Under the pieces are notes generated by a model, which was given only the letters and a program-made list of their open reading frames with translations, ran no database searches and had not been told where the DNA came from. From Wyeomyia smithii (taxonomy: Eukaryota; Arthropoda; Insecta; Diptera; Culicidae), in the NCBI RefSeq assembly GCF_029784165.1, contig NC_073696.1, positions 190,944,498-191,008,497 of the forward strand: a DNA stretch of 64,000 nucleotides, in the 5' to 3' direction. The translations under genes and the position numbers were made by a program. Of the stretch, positions 11,368 to 22,460 are shown piece after piece (the first letter of the stretch is position 1; every line of letters begins with the position of its first letter).

Positions 11368-13110
11368 GGGTATATTGAAACACAAATTTCGATTGATCTG
11401 TTTGGTCGTTATATGATTGCTTTTCCAAGCACGGTCGACAGAATCATAGACCTTAGTAATTCAGAAAGAATTATTTGGCCTATATAAGAAAATGTTGAAA
11501 CGCAAATTTCGATTGATGTTTGGTCGTTATACGACTGCTTTCCCAAGCACGGTCGACAAAATAATAGACCTGGTAATTCAGATAGTATTATTTGTTATTA
11601 GTTATAATAAAGAAAAGTTGGAACAAAATAGGTTACAAATAGTCTTTGAAAATGTATGCAATGTTTTCACACATTATACATTTGAAGGTAATGCTGCGTA
11701 TGTCTTCATGATTTATTTTTGCATATTTGGTATGCCACCACCTGTTGCAAAAATCACAGCGTACCCAGTGTTCGACATGAATTGACCGACTACTATCGGA
11801 ATGCAGAACTTTCATTGATTTCACATCCTGCGCACATGTTATCCACATTGTCGGAACTGATGAGAATGAGTTCCAGCATATGTTGTCGTGTTACCCGAGG
11901 GTTGAAACGACAATCATGAACAGGTTCATCAGCGAGATAACGCTCAATGTTGTTCAATACATGAACATCACAGCTAAAATCGTCTGGTTGAAAATTACAT
12001 TTTATTTCAACCGGTTTTAGGCTTCTGAAAAATGCTGTGTTTGCTGTTTCCAGAAAGTCTATATACATTTTATCCGTTTTCGAATCATGCTGTGAATCGA
12101 AAAAAATAAACTCCATGGTGTTTTTATTTACGATCGCCACAGTAAAATGGGATTTGTGTAGAATTGGCAATATAGTCAATTCTAACTTGGATATTTTCGA
12201 AAAAATTTTGGCAATATTGTCACTCTCCAAATCCAAATAAACATGGAGATAAAGAGCAACTAATAGTATATACTGCCGTATTCGAATTTTTTATCAGTAT
12301 GGCTACGGTAAAATCAAGCAGCAAATTGGAAAGCCATCCTGTGCCATTGTTGATATATAACAGCTTTAGATCACTATACTCTAGAGACTGTTGTTTTATC
12401 AAAGCCACGCTGACTTTGTCGCAATTTTCGCTGCGCAAAGCCATATAGTACTCCGAATCATTTATCAATCCGTTTGCCATAAACCGATTGAATACTTTGA
12501 AATCGCGAAATTTTACTCCGGGATTGGAGTTAAATTTCGCATTTTTTTCCTGCCAATACTTTTCCATAGTATCGGAAGGTTTAAAAGTTTTATCACAGAA
12601 GGGTAGCTTTCGCTTACTCCTTCCTTTTTTGAAGGTTTCTTTCGCCTTCTGTAAATCTGATATCTTCCAGTTAGATTTTGTTGAATCCAAGCTGGAAGTG
12701 CTGCTAGGTGTTCTGGCAACCTGACCAGTTTCTCCTTTTTTGGGAGTTGATGTTACAGTCAAAGTAATCCTTCTTTTGTTAAAATTAGTTAACTCAACAT
12801 ATTTGTGGTTCGTTTTGGCATTCCGATTACATGAAATTTGATTGGTGTAGTGATTGACTATTTTAATATAATATGGCCTATGAACATGAGTGATGAAATC
12901 ATCAACTCGAATCCTTCCTACATCACCAACGAACTTGCAATTTTGGATTTCTTTTTTTATAATTCTGTGAAATCCTTCAATCACTCCGTTGTTGGAGCGA
13001 TTATGTTTTTGATTTGCCTTCAAATCGCGAGAATCATCAAGTGATTATATTTTTTGCAAAATGAGCTTTATGAACCGAACCAAGTTTTCATTGTGAACTT
13101 GGGGGTGGGC
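11368..13110 (-). mobile_element. X element, copy X2 (retains the C-terminal coding half)
   Basis: It starts with two ~118-bp repeat units (TTTCGATTGAT to TAATTCAGA). It then shares the 3' non-coding segment of X1, X3 and X4 up to ACACATTATACATTTGAA. It continues into coding sequence that those copies lack, which shows where their internal deletion lies. The upper boundary near 13110 is approximate, because the N-terminal half is missing here and 13110-13470 was not matched to other copies. Confidence 0.7.
11640..13023 (-). pseudogene. X element C-terminal half: transposase end, Ulp1-type protease, PHD-like finger (frameshifted)
   Basis: Reading from 13023 downwards, the first segment contains NRSNNGVIEGFHRIIKKEI. 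This resembles the block around the last catalytic acid (Glu) of MULE-like or rve-like transposases. A lysine-rich linker and a region ending in NNGTGWLSNLLLDF follow, similar to the WLSD-type start of Ulp1/SENP domains. After a frame change near 12230, the 147-residue frame 12236-11793 carries the catalytic set of a C48 protease: His30 (SHFTVAIV), Asp47 (FIFFDSQ), and Gln83 with Cys89 (Q...SCDVHV). After another frame change, a C4HC3-like finger is spread over CAGC, CDFC, WWH and CIMC. Family activity would be SUMO/Ub-like peptide hydrolysis and chromatin-tail binding; any role in transposition is inference. Confidence 0.65.
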
Positions 13111-13469
13111 AAACTATTCTTGAAGGCCTCTCTTGTAGAATGGACTAGCTGCATATATGCTTTCTTACTGTAAGTGTGCATCTTTATCGGTATCGAAAAC
13201 ATTCATCATGTTCAGCGTTGATATATATTCTCAAACACTGAATCGTTAGCTAGTTCAATTTCTGCAGTCAAGAGAGTGTACGAGTTACTTTTTTCAGGTT
13301 GAGTCTCGATCTACTTCTTTTACGTTGAATAGGTATGCTTAATGGACGGTCCCAAACTAAAAATGGATGCCAGATTCGTGTTCAGAGCCCCAAAATTATG
13401 TAAATACCAAGTTTTTGTCGCATTTATCGACACTTTTTTGCTTGGCCAGCCTTTGTATTATGTCGCCCC

Positions 13470-13885
13470 ACTGTGCGCTGAAATCTGTCGCTCTGTCAAC
13501 AATTCAATATCCCATAGAATCAGTTTCCCATGAGACATGTTATAATAAAAAGCACTCAATATTCAACAAATGGAAATTTGACCATTTTTACGCACATTAA
13601 ACGATTACTTCGGCAAGACACTCGATATCCAAAAGACTTAATATCCACAAGGCGTCATTCATAAATTATGTAAGGACTTTTCTCGAAATTTTCGAAAATT
13701 CGAAAAAAGCGAAAAATATTTGATCACGTAGATATTCATCTTCCGTTTTCTTGTCATTGATCTTTCAGAATCTTGCAATTCTTTAAACCTGGGTTCGGTT
13801 TTGAGGATATTGCAACAAGCCTGCAATGTCTTCGGGGAGCATTTTTCTGGCCTCTTGAGGCCTTCTCTAGTCTCACTACAATTAA
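13470..13885. mobile_element. Z element, left part of copy Z2 (5' truncated)
   Basis: It matches 25095-25935 of the standalone Z (TGTTATAATAAAAAGCA, then CAACAAGCCTG, then CACTACAATTA) but lacks its first ~150 bp and has no CACTAAAG MITE. It ends exactly at the Y2 insertion point. The 13110-13470 stretch to its left is unassigned. Confidence 0.7.
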
Positions 13886-16243
13886 CAGGGTGGTGACTAC
13901 CGGGAAAAACCGGGAGAAACGGGGATTTAATTTTTCGATCAGGAAAATCATGGAATTCAAAAAGTCATCAGGGAAAATTTTGAAGGCTTGGGATTTACAC
14001 GGAGTTAGTTCTGAATTGGATTTATTTCAATGCATTTGATGTGGACGGTCACCAGCAACCCTACAACAACTCTTAATAATAATTTGTTCCAGGTAGAAGA
14101 ATTTTCCTGGAAAGTAATTTTCTAGAAGAACGAAACCATTTTAACAAAGGCTTTATTTAACCCCATCACCGCGGAGTGACAGGGGTTTTCCTAGATAAAT
14201 GACCTTCAAACTCTTCTTACTCAGCAACACGCACAATTTGCATAAACTCTATTGTTAATTAAAGGTCGATTTGTTCTCCAACCGTTTTGAATAGTTCCAT
14301 CGTTCAAAATTTCAAGTATATTTGTTAAACTGCAATTAAAGTTTAAAATTTAGTTCAATTCCCGCGGGAATGGATTAGAGCATTGAAGAACTGGTGATAC
14401 CTTGTACAGGGCTCATAAAGGTTAGACAATGCAACTGTAGTAACTTTAGCGACCAAATGTAAAAAAATAGTGATGAAATTGTTTGAAAAGTATCCAAATA
14501 GGTACTAACAAGTCATCAAATAGTGCGCGAATTTTACGCTAATTACTACGCTTATTTTTATAAAAACCAGTGGTTATACGAGATTTTTTTCTTCAGTTGC
14601 TTGCAATTGCTCCCAAACTATTAACGCACCTTCTAATATCGCCTGAGCAAGCTTCACTATCGCCATTGTCATATTACAGTAATTAAATTGTGATTGTGAT
14701 GACTTCCTTGCAACCAATTAACAGAAAATTCAAAGACTTGCTCAGTAGTTTGAGTGTGTTCATAACTCGAAATATAGTGAGTAGTAGTAGTGAGTTAATG
14801 TTATCAAATTTCTACCCCAGAATTTTTACCAGCAGAGTTAATTGAAACTAACTGAAATGAGATTAAATCTTTCATTCAAATTTTCAAAAGTATAAAAGCA
14901 CCTCGTCACGATCGGATTTTAAACATTTTGAATAAAGTTCTTGAGATATCTCAAGAATTGTTTCAAAATGAATATTTCAACAAATTGTTGAAAAAATGCT
15001 AAAAAATACTCAAATTTTAAAGCCGGATAAGAAACCAGCTGAGGTTTAAAGTTGTGAAGCAATCATTTTATGATGATACGAGCTAATAAATCTGAAGCTT
15101 ATTCTAGTGGAGTTGCTCTTCTATACGACAGTGTTTAGCATAAAGATTTGTTTGCGAAATTGTTAATTTCTAATTTTCTACTTTTTACTGTCATAAATTT
15201 AAAACAATTATTTAACTGATCCATCCAGAATTCCAGACCTAATTGATTTTCTTGTCAAAGCAGGTGTGTCTCAAAATAGTTTTTTTTTTTTTATTCTCGC
15301 TTATTTTCCGTCGGTCTAGTTCCGCCACTGTTGTGGCCAATCACCGACGCCCAGGGAGGCGACTCCACACCCAGGACCCTAACTCACGAACCGTTTATTA
15401 ACGGACCGGCGCCAACGGCTTTACTTCCTCATGCGATGGAAGGCGTGATCCCAGAGATTTTTCGCCTCAGAAAATCTCCCGTTGTCGGCTAGGATTGAAT
15501 CTAGACCAGTTGGGTTGGTTGTGAGTGGATCACGCCACCTCACAACCATCGACACCTATGTCGGCGGTGGGATTCGAACCCAGGCGTCGAGCGTGGTTGG
15601 CGGAGACGTTACCAACCACACTAGGCCCCCGCTGTACAAACCTCTCTCAAAATAGTTAATTGATAACACTATTCCTGTGAGTTTTGGTGCCCCTAGACGT
15701 TTCGGAAATGCCTCAAGTCTTCAGATACCTACATAAAATTTTTCCGTAAGTAAACGGAAAAACGACGAACACGACGAACGATTACTCTGCGGTCTTTTGA
15801 CGCACTTCTGCATTTACCAGGGGCACCAATATGAACAGGTTAAGAAGCTATAATATTTCTAGGATACTCATTTGAACTTAAGGACAACTTTTTTTCACTT
15901 TTGTCGACCAGTGTAATTTTCATTTTCTATCTTACCAAACTGGACGTGTTTTTTTGCTTTTTCACATATGTAAACTGGACGTGTTTCTCAACAAAATAAT
16001 ATTTTTGTTCAAGATTAAAGTTAGCAAATGCGAAGCTTAACTGTTTCAATTACTGGTGGGAATTTTAGCAGGAAGCAGTTTAAGTCTGATCCTTTTTAGT
16101 TTTGACTTTTGAGATTTAGGTGGAAAAACCCATGATAGTCGTAACTTAAACCAGTTTAAAACAAATTTAAACAGTTAGGGAAAAAATTTGAAACATCAGG
16201 GAAAATCAGGGCATTTATTTTTGGGAATTGAGTCGCCACCCTG
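13886..16243. mobile_element. Y element, copy Y2, inserted in Z2 and carrying a SINE
   Basis: The termini are CAGGGTGG and CCACCCTG. The flanks are ATTAA on both sides (13881-13885 and 16244-16248). The standalone Z at ~25930-25945 shows the unoccupied site (CAATTAGGGCGATTAACG), so Y2 marks the original insertion of Y into Z with a ~5-bp duplication. Length without the SINE and its duplication is ~1.98 kb. Non-coding. Confidence 0.85.
15282..15644 (-). mobile_element. tRNA-derived SINE (363 bp)
   Basis: Flanked by a perfect 13-bp duplication TCTCAAAATAGTT (15269-15281 and 15645-15657). Y1 and Y3 supply the empty site at the same position. On the minus strand the 5' region carries pol III promoter boxes: an A-box-like GTGTGGTTGGTAACG and a B box GGGTTCGAATCCC. 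The 3' end is the poly-A seen as the T run at 15282-15293. It may belong to a known Aedes SINE family such as Feilai, but the name was not verified. Confidence 0.92.
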
Positions 16244-16603
16244 ATTAAGGTGATTAAAGAATAGCCAACGTATTTGGCTTCCTGGTGGCTGCTGGTTGTT
16301 ATCCAAATAATTGAACCTGGGCGTGATCCTTCACGGTCTTCCAGAGTTCTCCCTTTCGCTGGTCGGTTTCCTTGATGCCAAGAACGACAAAGCTGTTCAT
16401 TTCCTTCTTCGAAAGGCCACGAAAATAAATTGTGAGTTGACATGAAAAATCTGTTTTGTTTTTTCTCCAACACTCACAAAACGCTTGTATGGAAATAGCT
16501 TAAAATGAGGTAATTGATTAAAAAATGATATTTTACCCACCTATTGGTAGCGTACTAAAGGTTTTAGAACGATCTATTTCCTGTTCCAAAAATTGACAAA
16601 AAT
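16244..16603. mobile_element. Z element, middle part of copy Z2
   Basis: It continues Z2 after Y2. It is interrupted at 16604-16615 by the target duplication ATATTGAATCGT of the non-LTR element that follows, and resumes at 22335. Confidence 0.8.
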
Positions 16604-16934
16604 ATATTGAATCGTTTTTTCAGGTTTAAAATTAGTTTATTTGACACGGCACGATACATTTTCTGTTTTACTGAGCCAAGTACAATTCGTATTAATTCTA
16701 CGTTAGCAGGGAAAAGAGGGAGGCCTTTTATTTATTCTCGCGGCCGACTACGAGCTAATGGGGATTTAAGGTGAGAGGAGGGAAATACAATTCTTGCTTA
16801 AAACTAATTAAGATATACGATCTATTTGTGTTTCGACTGGTGTTCTTTTTTGTTTTTTAAACATAGATTTAGGCTCTTCGTGTTCGTGTCTCCAGCGTCG
16901 TATACGGGTATTCTGACAAATAGACAAAAAAATA

Positions 16935-19900
16935 TTAAATTTTAATGTCAGTCTTTTTCAAATAACAGTACAGTTGTGTCATGTACTGAAGATCACCGCT
17001 TCCCAGAATGTCTCTAACGTGTACGTTCGGTTGTTTTCCTCGGGCCCGGAGGGAATCTATAAGCTCGGACCTAACATCACAGAATTCGGCACACGACCAA
17101 ACAACATGCTCGATGTCATGGTAGCCATCGCCACAAACGCAGTGATTACTGTCTACAAGTCCTATACGAAAGAGATGCGTGTTTAACGTGTAGTGATTGG
17201 ACATAAGTCTGGACATCACGCGAATGAAGTCCCGACCTACATCCAACCCCTTAAACCATGCTTTCGTCGATACCTTAGGAAAAATGGAATGTAGCCACCG
17301 TCCCAGTTCATCTGAGTTCCATGATGATTGCCAACTGTTGAGTGTTGTTCTCTGACGCAAAATGCTATAAAATTCATCATAAGCAATTGGTCTTTCATAA
17401 ATATCGCCATCAATAGCACCCACCTTAGCTAAAGAGTCAGCCTTTTCATTACCCGGAATCGAGCAATGAGAAGGGACCCACGCTAAGGTAACCCGGTAAT
17501 TTTTATCTGTTAAAGCACTTAAAAACCGCCGTATTTTCCCCAGGAAATACGGGGTGTGCTTCACAGGCTTCATCGATCGCAGAGCCTCAATGGCACTGAG
17601 ACTATCTGTGAAGATGAAGTAGTGGTCTATGGGTAGGATTTCGATGATTCCAAGAGAGTACTGAATAGCAGCAAGTTCTGCGACGTACACGGAAGCAGGA
17701 GCATCGAGTTTGTAGGAGGCGGTAAAATTTTCGTGGAAAACACCGAAGCCAGTGGACTCATCTAGATAAGATCCGTCAGTGTAAAACCTTTTATCATAAC
17801 TAACATGTTTAAACTTATTAGAAAAAAACCGTACCGTACTCAAGAACTGACAGTATTGCTGTTTGGTATAACCTCAGAAGGTCTCCTGGGTGGGCTCCCC
17901 ACCAGGTTCCGGTAATCGTACGAAGAAAATTAATCCTCTGTTGGCATTTTCGTGTCAGATACCTAATATGACAAGCCCAGGTGCATTTAGAGTCGAACCA
18001 GACCCCGAGATATTTAGCGACTAAAACCTGAGAGATCGTTTTACCCGTTAGTACGAGCTGCAGCTGAGCTGGGTTATGCTTCCTAGAAAAAAAGGACCAA
18101 CTCAGTTTTCTCCGGAGAGAATTACCGATACCCAGCTTAAGAGCCCATTCAGACAAATTGTCTAAGGTATCTTGCAATGGTCCTTGCAGATCGCTAGCCT
18201 CGCTACCAGTAATGGATACAACGCTATCGTCTGCAAGTTGCCTTAGCGTGCATGAATTTGCAAGACATTCATCGATGTCATTGACGTAAAAATTATATAA
18301 GAGAGGACTTAAACATGAGCCCTGGGGAAGGCCCATGTAACTAATTCGGGAAGTTGTCGAATCGCCATGTGAGAAATACATATGCTTTTCTGACAACAAG
18401 TTGAGCAAAAAGTTATTCAACTTTGGTGAAAGTCCCTGCGAATGAAGTTTCGCGCTTAAAACTTCTACAGAGACAGAGTCAAAAGCCCCCTTAATATCCA
18501 AGAACGCAGAAGCCATTTGCTCTTTCCGAGCAAATGCGACTTGAATTTCAGTAGAAAGCAACGCTAGGCAATCGTTCGTCCCTTTGCCCCGGCGAAAGCC
18601 AAATTGAGTATCTGAAAGTAAGCCGTTTGTTTCGACCCATTTGTCTAACCGTAAGAGGATCATTTTCTCCATTAATTTCCGGAGGCAAGAGAGCATCGCA
18701 ATCGGCCTATATGAATTGTGATCAGAGGCAGGTTTCCCGGGTTTCCCAATAGCAATGACTTTTACCTCCCTCCAGTCATGCGGAACAATATTTAGCTCAA
18801 GAAACTTGTTGAACAAATTCAACAAGCGTCTTTTTGCAGAGTCGGGTAGATTCTTCAACAGGTTGAATTTTATTCTATCTAACCCTGGAGCCTTATTGTT
18901 GCACGACAGGAGAGCCATTGAAAATTCCAACATCGAAAATGGAGGCTCTTCCGTAGTTACTATAAACGCGTCGCGAAAGGTTTTCTGTTCCGGTACAGAG
19001 TCCGGACAGACCTTTTTGGCAAAATCGAGTATTCAGCGATCTGAATACTCCTCACTCTCATTCGAAACGTCACGGTTCCGCATGCGCCTGGCGGTATCCC
19101 AAAGAGTGCTCATCGCTGTTTCCCTCGACAACGCGTTTACGAACCGCCGCCAGTACCCGCGTTTTTTCGCCTTTACTAAGCTTTTCATCTGCCTGCCCAG
19201 TGCCTCGTACTTTCGAAGCAGGTTGATAGTGCCGTACTCCCGGTAGTTCTTATACGCCGCGGACCTTCGCGCGTACAGCTCAGAGCACTCTTTGTCCCAC
19301 CATTTGTTGGGAAGGCGCTATCTAATCGTTACCCCGGGTATCGGTTTCGTCTGAGCTTGAGTCGCGGCGTCGATTATCAAGCCAGCTAAGAACGCGTATT
19401 CTTCCTCCGGAGGAAGTTCCTCGTGAGTCTCGATAGATTGCGCTATAATAGACTCATAACACTTCCAATCAATATTACGTGTAAGGTCGTAGGAAATATT
19501 GATTGGGTTCGGGGGAGTTGAACCATTAGCAATTGATATAACGATTGGAAGATGATCACTACCGTGGGGATCGTTGATTACGTTCCACTGGCAATCTAAC
19601 GCTAGTGATGTCGAGCAGAGGGATAGGTCAAGCACGCTTTCACGTGCTGGAGGATCAGGTACACGTGTCGCTTCTCCAGTATTCAAAAGTGTCATATAGA
19701 AGTCGTCGATCAAGTTACAAATTAAAGAAGATCGGTTGTCGTCGTACAGCGACCCCCATAGCGAACAGTGAGAGTTAAAATCTCCCAAAATCATAAAAGG
19801 TGCGGGAAGCAATTCTGCTATATCAAGGAGTTGCTTCTGTTCAATCCGCGCGGATGGGGGAATATATAACGAAACAAGGCAAAGGTCTTTTCCATTCAAA

Positions 19901-20205
19901 TTCGTTTGAATGGCAACAACTTCAATATTCGAGAGCGATGGGAGGTCGATTCTGAAAAAAGAATAGCACTTTTTGATCCCTAAAAGTACCCCTCCACCGT
20001 GTGAGTCTCGATCTCGACGAATAATGTTAAAATCGTGGAAATTGAGTTGATCGTTCGAATTGAGAAAGGTTTCACAGAGCGCGAATGCGTCACAATTGTA
20101 TGTATTCATCAAATGAGAAAATAAATCGAATTTGGGGATGATACTTCTGCAATTCCACTGTAATACAGTGAAAAAATTCCTAACCTCTTTCGCCGTATTA
20201 GTCAT
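16935..20205 (-). pseudogene. Non-LTR retrotransposon ORF2, copy 2, with nonsense codons and an internal deletion
   Basis: The start MTNTAKEVRNFF at 20205 runs into a well-preserved APE endonuclease (LQWNCRSIIPK, LCETF, ILGDFNSHCSLWGS, GSDHLPI). In-frame stops occur at about 19320 (after PGVTIR) and about 19035 (TGA where copy 1 codes Trp). The RT (18933 to ~17825) keeps the LADDS catalytic motif and LPQGSCLSPLLYN, with a short out-of-frame patch near 18120. At ~17825 the RT joins RNase H directly. About 150 residues present in copy 1, between EYGCFCF and KFFSNKY, are missing. RNase H motifs are intact (FYTDGS, VAELAAIQY, FTDSLSA, WVPSHCSIPGNEKAD). Confidence 0.9.
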
Positions 20206-20233
20206 CGAAAGATATAATAGCTGAAATGAGGGG

Positions 20234-21589
20234 CTAAGTTGCTGCTAGTTGCTTCAAAAAGGTTTTCACTGTAGGAAGAAGGGCAAGAAGAATATTTTTT
20301 AGGGGATCTGGTATGTTGAATGTTTTAAATATCCAGTCCACAATATCAGGAAATTTTATGAACCCTGTTTCTTTTTTATCTTCTGATCGAGAAATGGGTG
20401 CACGAGGGGTTTTTGGTGCCCCAGGAAGCGGTGGGTACTCCTGGTTTGATTTGAAATAAAAACCGGGGGGTACTTGCTTCGGTTTTTCTTCACCGCTTCC
20501 TTTTTGTGTTGTCTTATTGGTCATTCCGCTAGGGGTTATCTTACGACCTTTGCAAGAAAGATTAGGAGAGTTGAGCATTCTCCTCTTCCTAGATCCCTCT
20601 GGCAAGGCATAGGAACACCCTTCGACGGGATCGTCAGATGTACCCTCATCAGTTGACAAGAAGGAAAAGATGTTTCCTGTCAAGGGTGGCTCAGCCCTCT
20701 TAAGCATTTCTGCAAAAGAGCGTTTTGATCGTTCCTTAAGGGAACGCTTAATTTTTTCCTCGCGCTGTTTGTACGCGGGACATGCCGGAAGGTCATGCCG
20801 AGTTCCCTCGCAATAAAGACACTTTTCAGTATCCCCACTGCAAGCGTTCTCAGCATGATTGCCTCCGCACTTGCTACAGCGTGCCTTGTTGCAGCAGTAG
20901 GTGGCTGTGTGACCTAACTGCTTACAGTTTTGGCAATGCATGACCCGCGGTACGAACAGGCGTACAGGTAGACGAACCCTGTCCAAGCGGACGTAGTTCG
21001 GCAGCGCGGATCCGGCGAATGTTACTCGGAAGGAATCCGAAGGGAGGAATTTCTTCTTCCCTTCTTCGATGGATACTGAATGCAATTGCTTGCAATCCAG
21101 TATCTTTACATCTTGCATCAAGGGGTTTTTAAAACAGCCAACTCCATGACGCAAAATGTCATCGACAGTGAGATTCCCCTCGGTAACCACACCGTCGATT
21201 TCTACATCCTTGGCAGGGATTTACACACGATACTCTCTCGTGAAGAGCTCGTATCCAGCAATTTCGTTTGCTTGCTTCAAGCTACTCACGACAACTCGCA
21301 GTTTGTTCGGCCTCACCTTCGTAATCTCGGTTACGGCCGAAAAATGTTTTGCCAGGTCTTTGCCAATTTGAATAATATTCAATGGCTTCTTTATGGGCCG
21401 AAAAAAAACAACGAAGGGACCGCCAGCGGCATCTGGGTAAGCTTTTACCCGTACTTCCGGTACTCTTGGTACAGGACTTGGCAAAGGGGAGGGCACAGGG
21501 GAAGGTAGGGGTGAGCTGATGGGAGAAATTTCAATTTCTTCCCCGTTTGTTTCCACCTCCAGGAAAAGTTGCACCTGCATGTCGTCCAT
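20234..21589 (-). pseudogene. Non-LTR retrotransposon ORF1, copy 2, one nonsense codon
   Basis: The gag-like protein starts MDDMQVQLFLEV at 21589 with a Ser/Pro-rich N-terminus (SPLPSPVPSPLPSPV). It reaches FTREYRV and meets TAA at about 21218, where copy 1 has Tyr. The same frame continues (IPAKDVEIDG) and includes three zinc knuckles (CQNCKQLGHTATYC, CSKCGGNHAENAC, CLYCEGTRHDLPAC), the basic block KIKRSLKERSKRSFAEML and the C-terminal DIVDWIFKTFNIPDPL. A single base change accounts for the break. ORF2 begins 28 bp after the stop. Confidence 0.88.
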
Positions 21590-21685
21590 TTTGCGGGAGC
21601 GTTACGCTCTACCGCACACAAACGATAAATATTCGAATATGGGGGGGGGTTCAAGTTGTTGATATTAAATTTTAAAAACAATTTT

Positions 21686-21850
21686 TCAATCTACAATGGA
21701 TCAAATAAAAAAAATGACAGTAATACTAATACTAATAACAATAGTAATAATAATAATAATAATAATAATTGTAGTAATAATAATAATAATAACAATAATA
21801 ATAATATCAATAATAATATTAATAATAATATTATAACATAGTAATAATAT
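21686..21850. repeat. AAT-type microsatellite
   Basis: An imperfect run of AAT/AAC triplets lies within the 5' leader of non-LTR copy 2. The Asn-rich frame at 21656-21841 is its translation, not a gene. Confidence 0.9.
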
Positions 21851-22334
21851 TGATAATTATAGTAGAAATTCTAAATGTAATACTTCACCGAACGTCTAAG
21901 TCACGACCTCACGGCTGATAGTTGGATTAATCGAGTGTCTCCGCAGAACAAACAATGACGATCCAGCTTCGTGTTGTGACACAGTGGCCGTATCTTACAC
22001 GCGACCTTGTAGATGCCACTTGTAGTTGACTTCCACTCGCTCGATCGTATGATGGTCCGTGCTGCTAGCGGGGTAACAGCGGTGCGGGAGAAATATTCTT
22101 GCTGATATATCAGCTGCGTATCGAATCACTGGCGGGGTAGCCTGCCCCTACCAGTGTGCAGATGTTTCTGCCGATATACAACAGGCTATTGTTATCGCGC
22201 AACACAAGAACTAATCGACAAAAAAACACCCGTACGATAACTCGTGTATTGTTATTTTGCGAACTCAAACGGAGATAAACAATTTGCGTCTAATCGAGAC
22301 GAAAGCAAAACAACGAATGTTGATATTGAATCGT

Positions 22335-22460
22335 ATACCAGTTTCAAAATTTTTCAATTTAGATCTGGTATAGAACAAAATTAACACCAGCGGTGCAGCA
22401 GTGAATTTGAGTTTGTTTCAAAAAATAGAACAAAACAACGATTTGGATCCCCGACGCCCC
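22335..22460. mobile_element. Z element, right end of copy Z2
   Basis: It continues Z2 from GTATACCAGTTTC and ends in a slightly decayed CCCCGACGCCCC before AAGGGTATATTGAAAC of X3. This is the same Z/X junction as at 11364. Confidence 0.75.

Larger units (their letters stand above)
16616..22322 (-). mobile_element. I/Loa-type non-LTR retrotransposon, copy 2 (minus strand, decayed)
   Basis: A 12-bp target duplication ATATTGAATCGT (16604-16615 and 22323-22334) bounds the whole 5.7 kb, including a ~730-bp 5' leader (21590-22322). The 3' end carries GTGCCGTGTCAAATAAAC as in copy 1, so both belong to the same lineage. The 5' leaders do not look alike. An AAT-type microsatellite lies in the leader. 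ORF1 has one nonsense codon; ORF2 has two nonsense codons, local frameshifts and a large internal deletion. Confidence 0.88.

Noticed and set aside
12391..13044. Plus-strand open frames over X2
   Set aside because: They are antisense shadows of the minus-strand protease/transposase coding sequence.
15540..15640. Possible tRNA gene (A and B boxes)
   Set aside because: It lies at the 5' end of a SINE with a poly-A tail and target duplications, and does not form a full cloverleaf with a CCA-ready acceptor.
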